This document shows positions 17,456 to 27,105 of a DNA stretch of 64,000 nt, in pieces. The notes under the pieces were generated by a model that had not been told where the DNA came from, did not search any database, and worked only from the letters and a program-made list of their open reading frames with translations. The stretch's first letter is position 1. Each line of letters begins with the position of its first letter. The position numbers and the translations under genes are program-made. Source of the stretch: Paenibacillus nasutitermitis (GTDB lineage Bacteria; Bacillota; Bacilli; Paenibacillales; Paenibacillaceae); assembly GCF_014641075.1 (NCBI RefSeq), contig NZ_BMHP01000001.1, positions 1,054,001 to 1,118,000 of the forward strand, in the 5' to 3' direction.

Positions 17456-18229
17456 ATGATCGTCTATGAAAAAGCGACTACCTTTGTGCTGATTAACCAG
17501 CATGACCATGCTCAAATATCCGGTGATCTCGCTTCGCAGTGGAAAGACAAAGAGCTTCCAGGTCCTGACAGGAAAGATGATCTTGTTTATGCCGCTTACG
17601 AGCATGACCGGGGATGGATCGATCTGGATGCCGCGCCACTATGGAATGATGCGAAGCAATGTCCGTATTCTTTCCGCGATTTTCCGCTCAGGCCCAGATT
17701 TGTCTTCTACAAGAAAGGCATTGACGAGGTTGCAGCCCGCAATCCGTATGCCGCCTTGTTATGCAGTCTTCTGTATACCACTTTGTTCGAGCGGATCAGG
17801 GATGAGGAAACGAATCGATACCTGCAAGCGGAATATGCCAGACAGCAGCAGCTGCTTGGGCTCCTGCAAATCGATTCTGTTGAAGATCCCAAGGTTCGGC
17901 ATCACCTGGGGATCATGCTTGTCTGCGACGAGCTGTCATTGTTTCTATGCATGAAGGCGCCTGGAACACCTGCCAGGGATTATGAGTGGTTTGGCAGCGG
18001 AATCCACTATTATCCGGAAACCGACATAGGGGAAACGATAAACGTACATTGGATAAGCTCCACTGTTATCGGACTCTCACTGTTCCCTTTCCGTCAGGAT
18101 GTCAGCGTGGTCCTTCCTTATAAGGAGGTTGGCAAACGGGACATTCAGGCGAGAGGCATGATTCAAGCCTACCGGGAAGCGGTTCAGCGCGAATTGCGAG
18201 TGACCTTTACAGGGCAGCGGCAGGCGTAA
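17456..18229 (+). CDS. DUF3891 family protein
   Basis: A 257-residue protein recognised by its opening (LINQHDHAQISGDLA) and by YAAYEHDRGWIDLDAAP and a later HHLGIMLVCDELSLFLC, typical of DUF3891. The several conserved His and Asp (QHDHA, EHDRGW, CDELS) resemble an HD-type metal site, suggesting hydrolase ancestry, but no reaction is established. ATG 17456 behind AAAGGGG. It stands alone and converges on the AraC gene, with 16 bases between the stops. Confidence 0.8.
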   Translation: MIVYEKATTFVLINQHDHAQISGDLASQWKDKELPGPDRKDDLVYAAYEHDRGWIDLDAAPLWNDAKQCPYSFRDFPLRPRFVFYKKGIDEVAARNPYAALLCSLLYTTLFERIRDEETNRYLQAEYARQQQLLGLLQIDSVEDPKVRHHLGIMLVCDELSLFLCMKAPGTPARDYEWFGSGIHYYPETDIGETINVHWISSTVIGLSLFPFRQDVSVVLPYKEVGKRDIQARGMIQAYREAVQRELRVTFTGQRQA

Positions 18230-18245
18230 GGCTCGAAACTCCCTG

Positions 18246-19112
18246 TCAGGAGGGGGGGACGGATGAGCGGTAACGGGAAGGACTTACTCCAAAATGAGCG
18301 GTAAATTGTCTCGTGAAATGATTGATGGAGGTATACCCTAGCTCTATCGCGATTGAAGTGATGGTGCGGCCGGTTTCCTGGAGAGCGGCAACCGCTTTGT
18401 TCAATCGGGATTTCACGATGTATTCGTGAAGCGGCAGCCCGGATTCTTTTTTGAACAGCTCATAGAAATAGGATTTGCGCATTCCGCATGCCTCGCTCCA
18501 TTGTTCATAGCTCAAGCGCCGCTCGGGATGGGCATCGATTTCGCGCAGAATTCTCACGATCCGCTGGTCTGTGGCACGCGGCTCGAACAACTGATGATGA
18601 AGCTCCAGAATCCAGGCGTAGAAGAGGCTGTTTGCCATCTCTGCGCGATAGGCTCCGGATTCTTTGAACACCCGCGACAGATAGATGAAATTATCCATCA
18701 GATGCGGATATGCGCTGAGTGAGATGACGGAAGGCAGCCTGTCCAGATCCTGGCAGCTTTCCTGGGTGGTTTCATTTTCTTTGCGGTAGGGAAAGGGGGA
18801 ATAGGTAAATTGCGGTACTGTGGAACGAAAATCGCTTTTCTGCCACAAATCGCAATACACATTATGCGAATGGACAGGCGAGCCGGGCGGGATTACAAAG
18901 GAATGCGGCTGACCGGGCCGGACGAAAACAAGGACTCCCTTGCTTAAAGGGATGGTCCGCTCCTCCAGGGTCATGCAATCGCTGCCCTTGCCCCCCATAA
19001 ACAAGTGGAACGCATAACAGTTTCCGCTTCTTTTGCGTTCGTTGATACTCCCGTCATAGAGATATGGTCTTGCGATGCCGACATGCGGGGTTATATCTTT
19101 CAGGCTTCTCAT
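18246..19112 (-). CDS. AraC-family transcriptional regulator
   Basis: A 288-residue regulator. The N-terminal cupin-like part holds FVRPGQPHSFVIPPG and the C-terminal double helix-turn-helix ends SINHFTRQFTAHFGVSPSRYR. ATG 19112 is chosen because GGAGGAG lies just upstream, whereas the longer form would add 21 atypical residues. It is divergent from the PhyH gene at 19245 across about 130 bases, the standard layout for an AraC regulator and its target. The likely effector is the substrate of that dioxygenase, but this is inference. Confidence 0.88.
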   Translation of the reverse strand: MRSLKDITPHVGIARPYLYDGSINERKRSGNCYAFHLFMGGKGSDCMTLEERTIPLSKGVLVFVRPGQPHSFVIPPGSPVHSHNVYCDLWQKSDFRSTVPQFTYSPFPYRKENETTQESCQDLDRLPSVISLSAYPHLMDNFIYLSRVFKESGAYRAEMANSLFYAWILELHHQLFEPRATDQRIVRILREIDAHPERRLSYEQWSEACGMRKSYFYELFKKESGLPLHEYIVKSRLNKAVAALQETGRTITSIAIELGYTSINHFTRQFTAHFGVSPSRYRSSVPPS

Positions 19113-19244
19113 GGCACTTCTCCTCCAACGATTAATTAGGCGGAAGTTTTGGCAACTGTGCGGAAGGCCGGCCAAAGACAGTTAAACGCTTCCATGATAC
19201 TATAATAGCTGAATAGATGCTATCAGGGAAGGATGAATAAACCG

Positions 19245-20108
19245 ATGTCAGGACCGAAGACAGGCGGAAGTTTGACTAACGAGCAGTTAGCCGCATATGA
19301 ACAGGAAGGTTATCTCGTTATACCGGATTTGCTTAACGCAGAGGATATGCTAGCCCCCAGAGAAGCTATGGAGCAAAAGGTATCAATTATCGCGGATGAG
19401 CTGTATTCGAATGGATTAATATCCGACAAGCTGGAGAACCGTCCATTCGAATACCGGTTGGCGGAATTGTTCAAAGGCCTCTCCGATCAGGAGTTTCTTA
19501 AATTTGGCCGGGGCTGGAGAGACCGGTTTCCGGGTTATTTTCATTTGATGAGCAACCCCAAGCTGCTGGATGTGGTGGAATCACTGATTGGCGGCGAGAT
19601 TTTTGCCAGCCCGGTATATAATGTCCGGCCCAAGGTGCCTGGCGTTGCGGCAGGTGCTGTACCCTGGCATCAGGACAAATCCTATTGGCCGGATGCCAAT
19701 GCCAATCCTGTCATTACGGTATGGCTATCCTTCGTTGATGCAACACTTGCCAACGGTTGTCTCTATATCAAGCCCCGCACACACCGGAAGAAGCTGCTCG
19801 ACTGGCATCAGGAGTCATACAGCGGCACGGGCTACACGGCATTGCATGAGCATCAGCTAGGGAAGGCGGCTCCTGTCGCACTTCCGGTCAAGGCGGGGAC
19901 AGCCATTCTGTTCAATGACAGGCTGCTGCATATGTCGACGCCCAACGAATCCGATACTGTACGCTGGAGCGTGGATTTGCGTTACCAGCCGACGGATCAG
20001 GACCCCATGAGGCAGCATGGAACCGGATTTCTTGCCCGCAGCGGCAAATACCCGGAACGGGTGGCGGGTCTTTCGGATTGGCTGGATGAAAGAATGGAGA
20101 AGGCATGA
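19245..20108 (+). CDS. PhyH-family Fe(II)/2-oxoglutarate dioxygenase
   Basis: A 287-residue PhyH enzyme. WHQDKSYW carries the His-x-Asp pair; RLLHMSTPNES the distal His; VRWSVDLRY the Arg. The sequence is clearly different from the other three PhyH proteins here. ATG 19245 gives 12 bases from GGAAGG; ATG 19233 directly abuts the site and is less likely. It is the only gene in its unit, divergent from an AraC regulator and followed by a terminator. Confidence 0.88.
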   Translation: MSGPKTGGSLTNEQLAAYEQEGYLVIPDLLNAEDMLAPREAMEQKVSIIADELYSNGLISDKLENRPFEYRLAELFKGLSDQEFLKFGRGWRDRFPGYFHLMSNPKLLDVVESLIGGEIFASPVYNVRPKVPGVAAGAVPWHQDKSYWPDANANPVITVWLSFVDATLANGCLYIKPRTHRKKLLDWHQESYSGTGYTALHEHQLGKAAPVALPVKAGTAILFNDRLLHMSTPNESDTVRWSVDLRYQPTDQDPMRQHGTGFLARSGKYPERVAGLSDWLDERMEKA

Positions 20109-20136
20109 TCCGCCGGTGAGTGAGCATACTGCAAAA

Positions 20137-20178
20137 GAAGGCTTCCACGGTTCTACCGGGAAGCCTTCTTCGTCTTTC
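20137..20178 (+). terminator. Rho-independent terminator after PhyH
   Basis: GAAGGCTTCC (20137-20146) pairs with GGAAGCCTTC (20159-20168), followed by a T-rich tail. Confidence 0.85.
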
Positions 20179-20321
20179 CCGTTGCCGAAGGAAGCCTGCA
20201 TTGCTGGCTTAAACACAGCCGTTCACAAGGACAAAAGAGGAATCAAGGATACCGGGAGAGAATAGTAATGGAGCTTTTCAGACCTGACAGCCAAGAGTGG
20301 CATCATTAAAGGAGGTGTCCC

Positions 20322-22019
20322 ATGCCGGATATCAAGCCGTTGTGGCGGCGTATGAACGGCAAGCTTTTTTACAAGATGATCGTTGTTTATTCCCTGCTGA
20401 CCGTCATACCGATGATTACCATCATCAGTTTGTTCTATGTCAGGACAACAGACATCCTGGAGAAAAAAATTCAAACGTCAAGCAGGCAAACACTGGTGGA
20501 AACGACAGACAAGATTGACGGTATTCTGAAGCTGATGGAGCAGCAGGCCTTGAGATTAAGCAATACCTTGCCGCTTAACAAAATCCTGAATAATGATTTT
20601 GATCCCGATACGTCGCCTTTATCCGATGAAGAACGCGCCGGGCTGATTGAGGAATTGCTCCGGGATATCGGCAGCGAAATGAATGTTAGCGATTTGATTG
20701 ACGAAATTTATGTCTTTAACCTGGAAGGCCAAGCCTATGCATCCACAAAGGCCATCGAGGTTACGAGCTTTCCGGCACTTACCTATATTGCCCACCAGCA
20801 GGAGCCGGGGACGCTGGGCTGGTCTTTTTTCACCGACCACAAACGGGTATGCTCAGCTTTGGAAGTTATTAATAAAGCAACGGATAAGGTAACCGGATAT
20901 ATTGTGTTTATGCTGAAACCCGACTTGTTTACCGATACCTATTCGTCTTACACCAGCGGAGACTTCATGATTACCAATTCCAACAGTCTGGTTCTGTCGG
21001 CCCGCAACGCAGATCTAATCGATACAAAGATCAAGCTGGAGCAAGTCGGCGACGATATGGTCGTCAACCGCCGCAGCTCCTATTACACGGGGTTTACGTA
21101 CATCAGCTTTCTGCCCAAAAAAGAATTGAATGGGGAAATTACCGACTTGGCTTATTATGCGATCGGGATTACGCTAGCTGCCTGGCTGGTTGTCTTTATC
21201 CTCACGTTTATCATTCTCAGGCATATTACCAAACCGCTTGTACGGCTCTCCAATCTGATGCGCAAGGCGGAGCGTGAGGAGTTCTTCCAGATCAGCGGCA
21301 TCACCACCAACGACGAGATTGCCCAGCTTTGCCGCAGCTTCAATCAGCTGATGGAAAAAATCAAATTTCTGATTCAGCAGGTTTACCAGGTGGAGCTGTT
21401 AAAGAAGGAGGCAGACCTGAAAGTGGTCAAAATGCATTTGAATCCCCACTTTCTGTATAATACTCTGGAATCGATCAGTATTATGGCGCGGGGGAACGAA
21501 GCGGCTGAAATTCCCAAGATGATCGATCTGCTGGCCAAAATTCTGCGTTCGTCGCTCATGCCCAAAAATGATTACGTTCCTCTTGAGGCGGAAATCCAGT
21601 TGGCCTCTTCTTATTTGCAGCTTCACAAATACCGCTATAAGGAGAAGCTACAATGGTCATCCGAGGTGGAAACGGGTCTGGACGCCTTGCTTGTGCCCAA
21701 GCTCATTCTCCAGCCTATCGTCGAGAATGCCATCAAGCATGGCATCGAACATGTCCATCATACGGGGCGCGTCGTCATCCGGGCGTATGAGCACCAATTC
21801 GATCTGGTTCTGGAAGTCGAAGACAGCGGACCGGGTTTCCAGAAGCTCAATTCCAGCCATGCAGGGGGATTCGGCACGGGACTGGATAATGTTGCGTCAC
21901 GTTTGCGCCTGCTCTTTGGAGGCAAATATGGAATCACAATAACAGAAGGTACGAAAGGCGGAACAGTTATCCGGATCCGCCTGCCGATCATGATGACGGA
22001 GAGAGAGGCAGCCCAATGA
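20322..22019 (+). CDS. YesM-type sensor histidine kinase
   Basis: A 565-residue membrane kinase of the LytS/YesM class. Segment TM1 is at about residues 17-40, followed by an extracellular sensing domain of roughly 235 residues. TM2 is at 276-298, then a HAMP linker. The phospho-His is in HLNPHFLYNTLE (His376), and the ATP-binding region shows the N-box VENAIKHG and G-box DSGPGF. Perfect AAGGAGGTG ribosome site. The last four bases overlap the start of the response regulator (ATGA), so they are translated together. It probably senses an extracellular sugar and controls the ABC operon just downstream. Confidence 0.95.
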   Translation: MPDIKPLWRRMNGKLFYKMIVVYSLLTVIPMITIISLFYVRTTDILEKKIQTSSRQTLVETTDKIDGILKLMEQQALRLSNTLPLNKILNNDFDPDTSPLSDEERAGLIEELLRDIGSEMNVSDLIDEIYVFNLEGQAYASTKAIEVTSFPALTYIAHQQEPGTLGWSFFTDHKRVCSALEVINKATDKVTGYIVFMLKPDLFTDTYSSYTSGDFMITNSNSLVLSARNADLIDTKIKLEQVGDDMVVNRRSSYYTGFTYISFLPKKELNGEITDLAYYAIGITLAAWLVVFILTFIILRHITKPLVRLSNLMRKAEREEFFQISGITTNDEIAQLCRSFNQLMEKIKFLIQQVYQVELLKKEADLKVVKMHLNPHFLYNTLESISIMARGNEAAEIPKMIDLLAKILRSSLMPKNDYVPLEAEIQLASSYLQLHKYRYKEKLQWSSEVETGLDALLVPKLILQPIVENAIKHGIEHVHHTGRVVIRAYEHQFDLVLEVEDSGPGFQKLNSSHAGGFGTGLDNVASRLRLLFGGKYGITITEGTKGGTVIRIRLPIMMTEREAAQ

Positions 22020-23566
22020 GAATTTTGATAGTCGATGATGAGACCTTGATCCGCCAACATTTAAGCAGCCTTGAGGAATGGGAAAGCCTGCAGTGCGCCA
22101 TCGTAGGGGAAGCGGCAAACGGACGGGAGGCATTGGAGTTGATTCCGCTGGTGAAGCCGCAGCTGGTGATTACAGATATCCGCATGCCGGAAATGGACGG
22201 AATTGAGCTTGCGGGCATGATCCGCCGGATTTATCCCCATATTCATGTGATGTTTATTTCAGCTTATGACGATTTTGAATACGCCAAGCAGGCGATGAAG
22301 CTGGGAGTCTGCGATTTCATTACCAAACCAATCCAGGTGTCGGAGATGATAGACTCCGTGGAGCTGCTGCAGCAGGGGATACTGCGCATGAATGAGGATG
22401 AGCGCCTGGAGCGTGAGAAGGCCATTTCTCTTCTGCTGTCGGAGGATACGGGTATCATGGAAGCCCAGAACCTGCTGGTTGCCCATCATGTGCAAGACCG
22501 CAGCATTCAGGTCATTCTGGTGGAAATCGACAATGCCGACCTGATGCATCTGTCGGAGAGGCCGTTATCCTTTATCGTGCTGAGAGAGCTTGTGGATCAC
22601 CGGCTGCAGGATCAGCCTCAAATGTATTGGACGTATCTTGACCGCAGCGGCATCTATATTGTACTGTTTGCCGCCGACGATATGCCGCTTGCAGGAGGTG
22701 TGCAAAGCATGCAGATCGCCAACCAACTCCTGGACGAAATCGGAAAACTCTCCGGTTACAGTCTGTCCATCGGGATCAGCAGGCCGCTACCTTCCGCTGC
22801 AGAGCTGCGCGAAGGCTTCCGTCAGAGCAAGCAATGCATGGAATACCGGATGCTGCTGGGTAAAGGCTCCATTATATCCTATGAAGCGCTGATTGGACTT
22901 GAGAAAGGCAGGATGGATAAGGAAGACAAAGCGATGACGGAGCTGCTGATGCATATCCGGCGCGGGGACGGCAGCCAGATACCGGCTGCGTTGCGGGTGA
23001 TTTACCGGGAAATGCTCGCTGCAGGGCTGGACAAGAAAGTGATTCAGCACTATGCACTGGAAGTCCTCACGCGTGCGGATCAAATGCTCGAGGAGCTGCA
23101 TATCCCGATTCCTCCGGAATCAAGCATTGATGCGAAGCAAAAAATTTTCAGCTATAGCATTCTGTCCGACCTGCTTGAATTTTTATCCGGCTATTTGAGC
23201 CAGGCAGCGTATTTGATTGCCCAGCAGTCCGACACCGGAACCCCCTCCATTATCCGTAGGATCCATCTTTTTCTGGAGCAGCATTACAAAGAGGATGTGA
23301 CGCTTGCATCGCTTTCCGCGAAGCTTCACATGAATCACTCCTATCTGTCGAGATTGATAAAGAAACAAACCGGCGTCCACTTTCGCGATTTGCTGTGGAA
23401 ACACCGCATTGACAAGGCTAAGGAGCTGATGAGGCAGCAGGAGCTGAAGACCTTTGAGATCGCCTATGAGCTCGGATTTAAGGATCCTTCCCATTTCAGC
23501 CAGGTGTTTAAGCGGATGGTCGGCGTAAGCCCTTCGGATTACAGGGCATCGCTGCCGCCAACCTGA
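22016..23566 (+). CDS. YesN-type response regulator with AraC DNA-binding domain
   Basis: A 516-residue regulator. The receiver domain has acidic pair DD (7-8), phospho-acceptor Asp54 in ITDIRMPEMDG and Lys104 in ITKP. A middle region of about 270 residues follows, and then a C-terminal AraC-type double helix-turn-helix (about 410-512) ending FSQVFKRMVGVSPSDYR. It overlaps the kinase gene by four bases. The ABC operon begins 132 bases downstream behind a pair of 10-base direct repeats, which is the likely binding site. Confidence 0.95.
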   Translation: MRILIVDDETLIRQHLSSLEEWESLQCAIVGEAANGREALELIPLVKPQLVITDIRMPEMDGIELAGMIRRIYPHIHVMFISAYDDFEYAKQAMKLGVCDFITKPIQVSEMIDSVELLQQGILRMNEDERLEREKAISLLLSEDTGIMEAQNLLVAHHVQDRSIQVILVEIDNADLMHLSERPLSFIVLRELVDHRLQDQPQMYWTYLDRSGIYIVLFAADDMPLAGGVQSMQIANQLLDEIGKLSGYSLSIGISRPLPSAAELREGFRQSKQCMEYRMLLGKGSIISYEALIGLEKGRMDKEDKAMTELLMHIRRGDGSQIPAALRVIYREMLAAGLDKKVIQHYALEVLTRADQMLEELHIPIPPESSIDAKQKIFSYSILSDLLEFLSGYLSQAAYLIAQQSDTGTPSIIRRIHLFLEQHYKEDVTLASLSAKLHMNHSYLSRLIKKQTGVHFRDLLWKHRIDKAKELMRQQELKTFEIAYELGFKDPSHFSQVFKRMVGVSPSDYRASLPPT

Positions 23567-23570
23567 AATA

Positions 23571-23603
23571 GTCAACTGGGTCACAGAAAAGTAAACTGGG
23601 CAC
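23571..23603 (+). promoter_or_regulatory. Tandem direct repeat, candidate operator for the YesN-type regulator
   Basis: GTCAACTGGG at 23571-23580 and GTAAACTGGG at 23591-23600 are spaced exactly 20 bases start to start, near two helical turns. Each is followed by a (T)CAC. The second repeat ends just before a weak -35 box, matching the layout of AraC-type activators. Confidence 0.55.
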
Positions 23604-23604
23604 A

Positions 23605-23633
23605 TTCCGTCTTTCCGGCAGACTGCTTAGAAT
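23605..23633 (+). promoter_or_regulatory. Activator-dependent SigA promoter of the second ABC operon
   Basis: TTCCGT (-35, poor) and TAGAAT (-10, 23628-23633, good) with a 17-base spacer. The weak -35 next to the repeat pair fits activator dependence. Confidence 0.45.
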
Positions 23634-23698
23634 AGAAGCATGGCAGTCGTACAAGGGGCTGTTGTTATGAATCTATTGAAAATGAAGGGGTGTAGGAC

Positions 23699-25177
23699 AT
23701 GAGAAAAAGGCTGCTGGCATTTGTAAGCGGTTTATTCGTACTAATGCTGCTGGTAACCGCCTGTTCAGGTAATGGGGGCGGCAATTCGGGCGGCAATGCC
23801 GCCGGAGGAAACGCTGGAGATGGAAATACAGGAGGAACAGAAGGCAAGTCTGGAGAGAATCTGAAGAAAGTCGTCATTAAATTTGATCCTCAGTCCCATC
23901 TTCCCAAGAAGCCGGACGCTCAGGATCCGACAGAGCGCAAGGTTCTGGACGAGTTGAACAAAGAATACATGGAGCTTCATCCCAATGTCACCATCGAGCT
24001 GGTTAAAGTGCCGTCCACACAGGACCGCAGCGCCTGGCTGCAGGCAAGAATGATGGCCAAGGATGCGCCGGATATTTTCTGGTCCAACTTTGAGGAGACG
24101 TGGAACAACTACAAGAAAGGCTGGTTCCTGCCGGTTGATGAATGGCTGAAGAAGCCGAACCCTTACAATGAAGGCAAGGAATGGGAATCCACATTCATTC
24201 CCGGTATTCTGGATTCGGTCCGGGCCCCGGACGGCAAGATTTACGATATTCCGGCGGACGGGGTTGGCGTGGCGATATTCTACAATAAAGAAATCTTCGA
24301 TAAGCTGAACCTTCAGATCCCCAAAACCTGGGTAGAGTTTATGGATGTTCAGGCGAAGATCAAGGAAAGCGGCGTTACTCCGTTTGCCTTTAACATTGTC
24401 AACAAAGGCTGCTGCGATGCGCAGTGGACCGACGCTCTGATTCATAACCAGTTTCTGATCGGCAATATCGATGATCTGGACACCAATGCCAATAATCGTC
24501 TTGATCCGATGGAAATTGCCCAGGCTACGCAAGATGGGAAAATGCCGAACAAAGACATCCGGAGAGAGGAATTCACCCTCTACAAGGAGTGGGCTCAATA
24601 CTGGCCGAAGGGTTTTGCCGGCAAATATGACAAGAACGAGATGTTCGCCTCCGGCAAGGTGGCGATGATGTTTGGCGGAAGCTGGACCATAGCCGAGCTG
24701 AATGCCATGAAGCTGCCGTTTGAATTTGCAAGCTTCAACTTCCCGATGATCACGAAGGAATCCGCTTCCTTATCGACGGAAACGGGAGCGAAGATTTATG
24801 GGCCTTGGGGGCCTGGACAATGGATTATTCCGGGGTATTTGCAGAAAGATGATCCCGATAAAATCGAGGCCATCATGGATTATCTGATGTTCCTGAGCAA
24901 ACCGGCCAATATATCGGCGCTCGATAAGGAAACGGAATCCGAGCCCAATATTATCGGCGCTGAAGCCCCTGCCGGGCATGAAGTGTTCCAGGCGGATATT
25001 CCGATTATCGTCGCCCAGCATTTCACGGCTTATCTGGGTCAGGCTTTCTCCGATAAATTCGAGAGCGCTCTGACGTTGTATCTGACAGACCAGCTCAGTC
25101 TGGATGAATTCCTCACTCAGGTCGAGCAGTTCTACAAGCAAGGCGCAGCCGATACTATTTCCCAGCAGGGAAGCTGA
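23699..25177 (+). CDS. Extracellular solute-binding lipoprotein of a second sugar ABC system
   Basis: A 492-residue lipoprotein. Lipobox VTAC with Cys22, then a Gly/Asn-rich linker (about residues 23-50). The mature protein has a family-1 sugar-binding-protein look, including FYNKEIFDKLNLQIPKTW, MMFGGSWT and GPWGPGQW. The gene follows the two-component pair and precedes two permeases. A strong hairpin lies just after the stop. The ligand is unknown; a family-1 ligand such as an oligosaccharide is expected. Confidence 0.92.
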   Translation: MRKRLLAFVSGLFVLMLLVTACSGNGGGNSGGNAAGGNAGDGNTGGTEGKSGENLKKVVIKFDPQSHLPKKPDAQDPTERKVLDELNKEYMELHPNVTIELVKVPSTQDRSAWLQARMMAKDAPDIFWSNFEETWNNYKKGWFLPVDEWLKKPNPYNEGKEWESTFIPGILDSVRAPDGKIYDIPADGVGVAIFYNKEIFDKLNLQIPKTWVEFMDVQAKIKESGVTPFAFNIVNKGCCDAQWTDALIHNQFLIGNIDDLDTNANNRLDPMEIAQATQDGKMPNKDIRREEFTLYKEWAQYWPKGFAGKYDKNEMFASGKVAMMFGGSWTIAELNAMKLPFEFASFNFPMITKESASLSTETGAKIYGPWGPGQWIIPGYLQKDDPDKIEAIMDYLMFLSKPANISALDKETESEPNIIGAEAPAGHEVFQADIPIIVAQHFTAYLGQAFSDKFESALTLYLTDQLSLDEFLTQVEQFYKQGAADTISQQGS

Positions 25178-25188
25178 TTTTGTAAAAA

Positions 25189-25212
25189 AAGAGAGGGGGC
25201 TTGCCCCCCTCT
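25189..25212 (+). other. Intercistronic hairpin between lipoprotein and permease genes
   Basis: AGAGGGGG-CTTG-CCCCCCTCT with no T run after it. Such a stem without a terminator tail usually protects or partly stops the message and keeps the binding protein more abundant than its permeases; that role is inferred. Confidence 0.6.
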
Positions 25213-25242
25213 GATGCCTATGATCCGTAAGGAGGTTATCCG

Positions 25243-26199
25243 ATGTCACTTGGCAGAGCCGAACCGGCCGCCAGATCCAAGCCTGGTCGCAGCAAGTCTC
25301 CGAGAACGATGAAAACCAGACATAATCTGATCGCATTTGCATTTTTGCTGCCAACCATGTTCATGATACTGGTATTTAATTATTATCCGGCCATAGCCGC
25401 TTTTATTTATTCCTTCACGGATTGGAACGGCTTCACCACAGCCCGTTATGTAGGACTGAAGAACTTTACCGAGATGTTTACTACCACCGTATTTTCCCAG
25501 GCATTCCTGAACTTATTGTGGCTGACACTGGTGCGGGTCGTCGTCGCGATTTCCATCCCGCTCTTTGTCGCTTTTCTGATTTATAAGGTGAAGAACCCGC
25601 GGTTGCAAAATATATACCGCTTGATGTTCGTATTTCCGCTGGTCATTCCAATGATGGTCGTTCTGCTGCTCTGGCAGTTCATCTTAAGTCCCGACGTGGG
25701 GCTTATCAATGCCATCCTTTCCGCTGTAGGCGTTCCCGAAAGCAGCCAGCCGATCTGGCTGGGCAGCCCCGAGACCGCTTTGATTTCCCTGATGCTGATC
25801 GGCTTTCCCTGGGTGGATGGTGTGGCGCTGCTGATTTATTTGGCCGGGTTTCAGAGCATTCCCCGGTCGCTGGTGGAGGCGGCTACCATGGACGGGGCAG
25901 GCGGTTTTCGCAAGCTTATTTCCATCGAGCTGCCGCTGGTCTTGTCCCAAGTCAAGCTGATTCTGATTCTGACCATCATCGGCACACTCCAGGGCTTCCA
26001 GACTCAACTGGTGCTCACCGGAGGCGGGCCGGGTTATTCTACGACGGTTCCAGGCTTGGTCATGTACCAGGAGGCGATGCGCAACAGCCGCTTCGGCTTT
26101 GCCTGCGCGATCGGGGTTGTCCTATTCATCCTGATCCTTGGTTTAACGATCTTCAACAACAAATATCTCAAATCTTCCACGGAATATGGGAGTGAATAA
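25243..26199 (+). CDS. Sugar ABC transporter permease, MalF/UgpA-like
   Basis: A 318-residue permease with about 20 basic residues-rich N-terminal positions, then FAFLLPTMFMILVF (first membrane segment) and five more. The EAA loop is EAATMDGAGGFRKLI. TGGGPGYSTTVPGL is the conserved periplasmic-side block of this class. A perfect AAGGAGGT precedes ATG 25243. It is the second gene of the operon after the lipoprotein. Confidence 0.93.
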   Translation: MSLGRAEPAARSKPGRSKSPRTMKTRHNLIAFAFLLPTMFMILVFNYYPAIAAFIYSFTDWNGFTTARYVGLKNFTEMFTTTVFSQAFLNLLWLTLVRVVVAISIPLFVAFLIYKVKNPRLQNIYRLMFVFPLVIPMMVVLLLWQFILSPDVGLINAILSAVGVPESSQPIWLGSPETALISLMLIGFPWVDGVALLIYLAGFQSIPRSLVEAATMDGAGGFRKLISIELPLVLSQVKLILILTIIGTLQGFQTQLVLTGGGPGYSTTVPGLVMYQEAMRNSRFGFACAIGVVLFILILGLTIFNNKYLKSSTEYGSE

Positions 26200-26220
26200 T
26201 CGAAGAAAGGAGGAAGCGGG

Positions 26221-27045
26221 TTGCCCAATCAGTTTCGTTTCCGCACGTTGTTCGCGCATGGCGGCATATGGATTTTCGGTCTCCTGACCATCATCCCATT
26301 TCTGATCCTGCTTAATCTGTCTGTCAAGGATCTTTCGCAGTTCAATCTGCAGCGCTGGTCAATCACCTTTCCTTTTCATTTCGAGAATTATTCGGCCGCA
26401 TGGGCCGTTATCCGTTTATATATCTGGAACAGCTTTGTCATCAGTGGTGTTACCGTGGTCGCTGTACTGGTCCTTTCCTGCCTTGCGGCGTATCCAATGG
26501 CAAGAATGAAGTTCTTTATGAAGGAGAAAATCTATTATCTGATCATCGCGCTGCTGATGATTCCGTTCACGCTCACGCTAATTCCCTTGTTCAGTCTGAT
26601 CATTGAGTTCAAATTTCTGAACAGCTGGCTAGGACTATGGGGGCCGTATATTGCGGGAGGACAAGTGTTCTGCATCTTCGTGCTGCGATCCTTTTTTGCT
26701 TCGCTTCCGGAGGAGATGTTCGAGGCGGCGAGGGTTGACGGGGCAGATGAGCTGAGAATTCTGTTCTCGATCGTGCTGCCGCTGTCCAAGGCGATTATCG
26801 CCACGCTGGGGGTATTGAATATTCTCAATACGTGGAATGATTATATCTGGCCGCTGATGGTTATCAATGATGATGGAAAGATGCCGATAACCTTGGGGCT
26901 GAGCACCTTCCAGCAGATGTTCACAACCAATTGGGGGCCATTGTTTGCAGGCTATACAATTGCCTCGCTTCCGCTTATTCTGTTGTTCATGTTCGCAAGT
27001 AAACAATTTGTGGAGGGACTGGCTTCCGGTTCGATTAAAATGTGA
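26221..27045 (+). CDS. Sugar ABC transporter permease, MalG/UgpE-like
   Basis: A 274-residue permease with six membrane segments and the EAA loop EAARVDGADELRILF; ends in FVEGLASGSIKM, the typical MalG-class tail. TTG start nine bases after AAGGAGG; no better ATG in frame nearby. Third gene of the operon, followed by a terminator. Energy must come from an ATPase encoded elsewhere. Confidence 0.93.
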   Translation: MPNQFRFRTLFAHGGIWIFGLLTIIPFLILLNLSVKDLSQFNLQRWSITFPFHFENYSAAWAVIRLYIWNSFVISGVTVVAVLVLSCLAAYPMARMKFFMKEKIYYLIIALLMIPFTLTLIPLFSLIIEFKFLNSWLGLWGPYIAGGQVFCIFVLRSFFASLPEEMFEAARVDGADELRILFSIVLPLSKAIIATLGVLNILNTWNDYIWPLMVINDDGKMPITLGLSTFQQMFTTNWGPLFAGYTIASLPLILLFMFASKQFVEGLASGSIKM

Positions 27046-27049
27046 GGGA

Positions 27050-27098
27050 TGCGGGGAAGAAGCGTGCTTGATAGCCGTTTCTTCCCCGCAAACTTATT
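27050..27098 (+). terminator. Bidirectional terminator
   Basis: TGCGGGGAAGAAGCG (27050-27064) pairs with CGTTTCTTCCCCGCA (27076-27090), one mismatch, then AACTTATTT. It lies between the convergent permease and dehydrogenase genes. Confidence 0.75.
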
Positions 27099-27105
27099 TG
27101 CCCGG

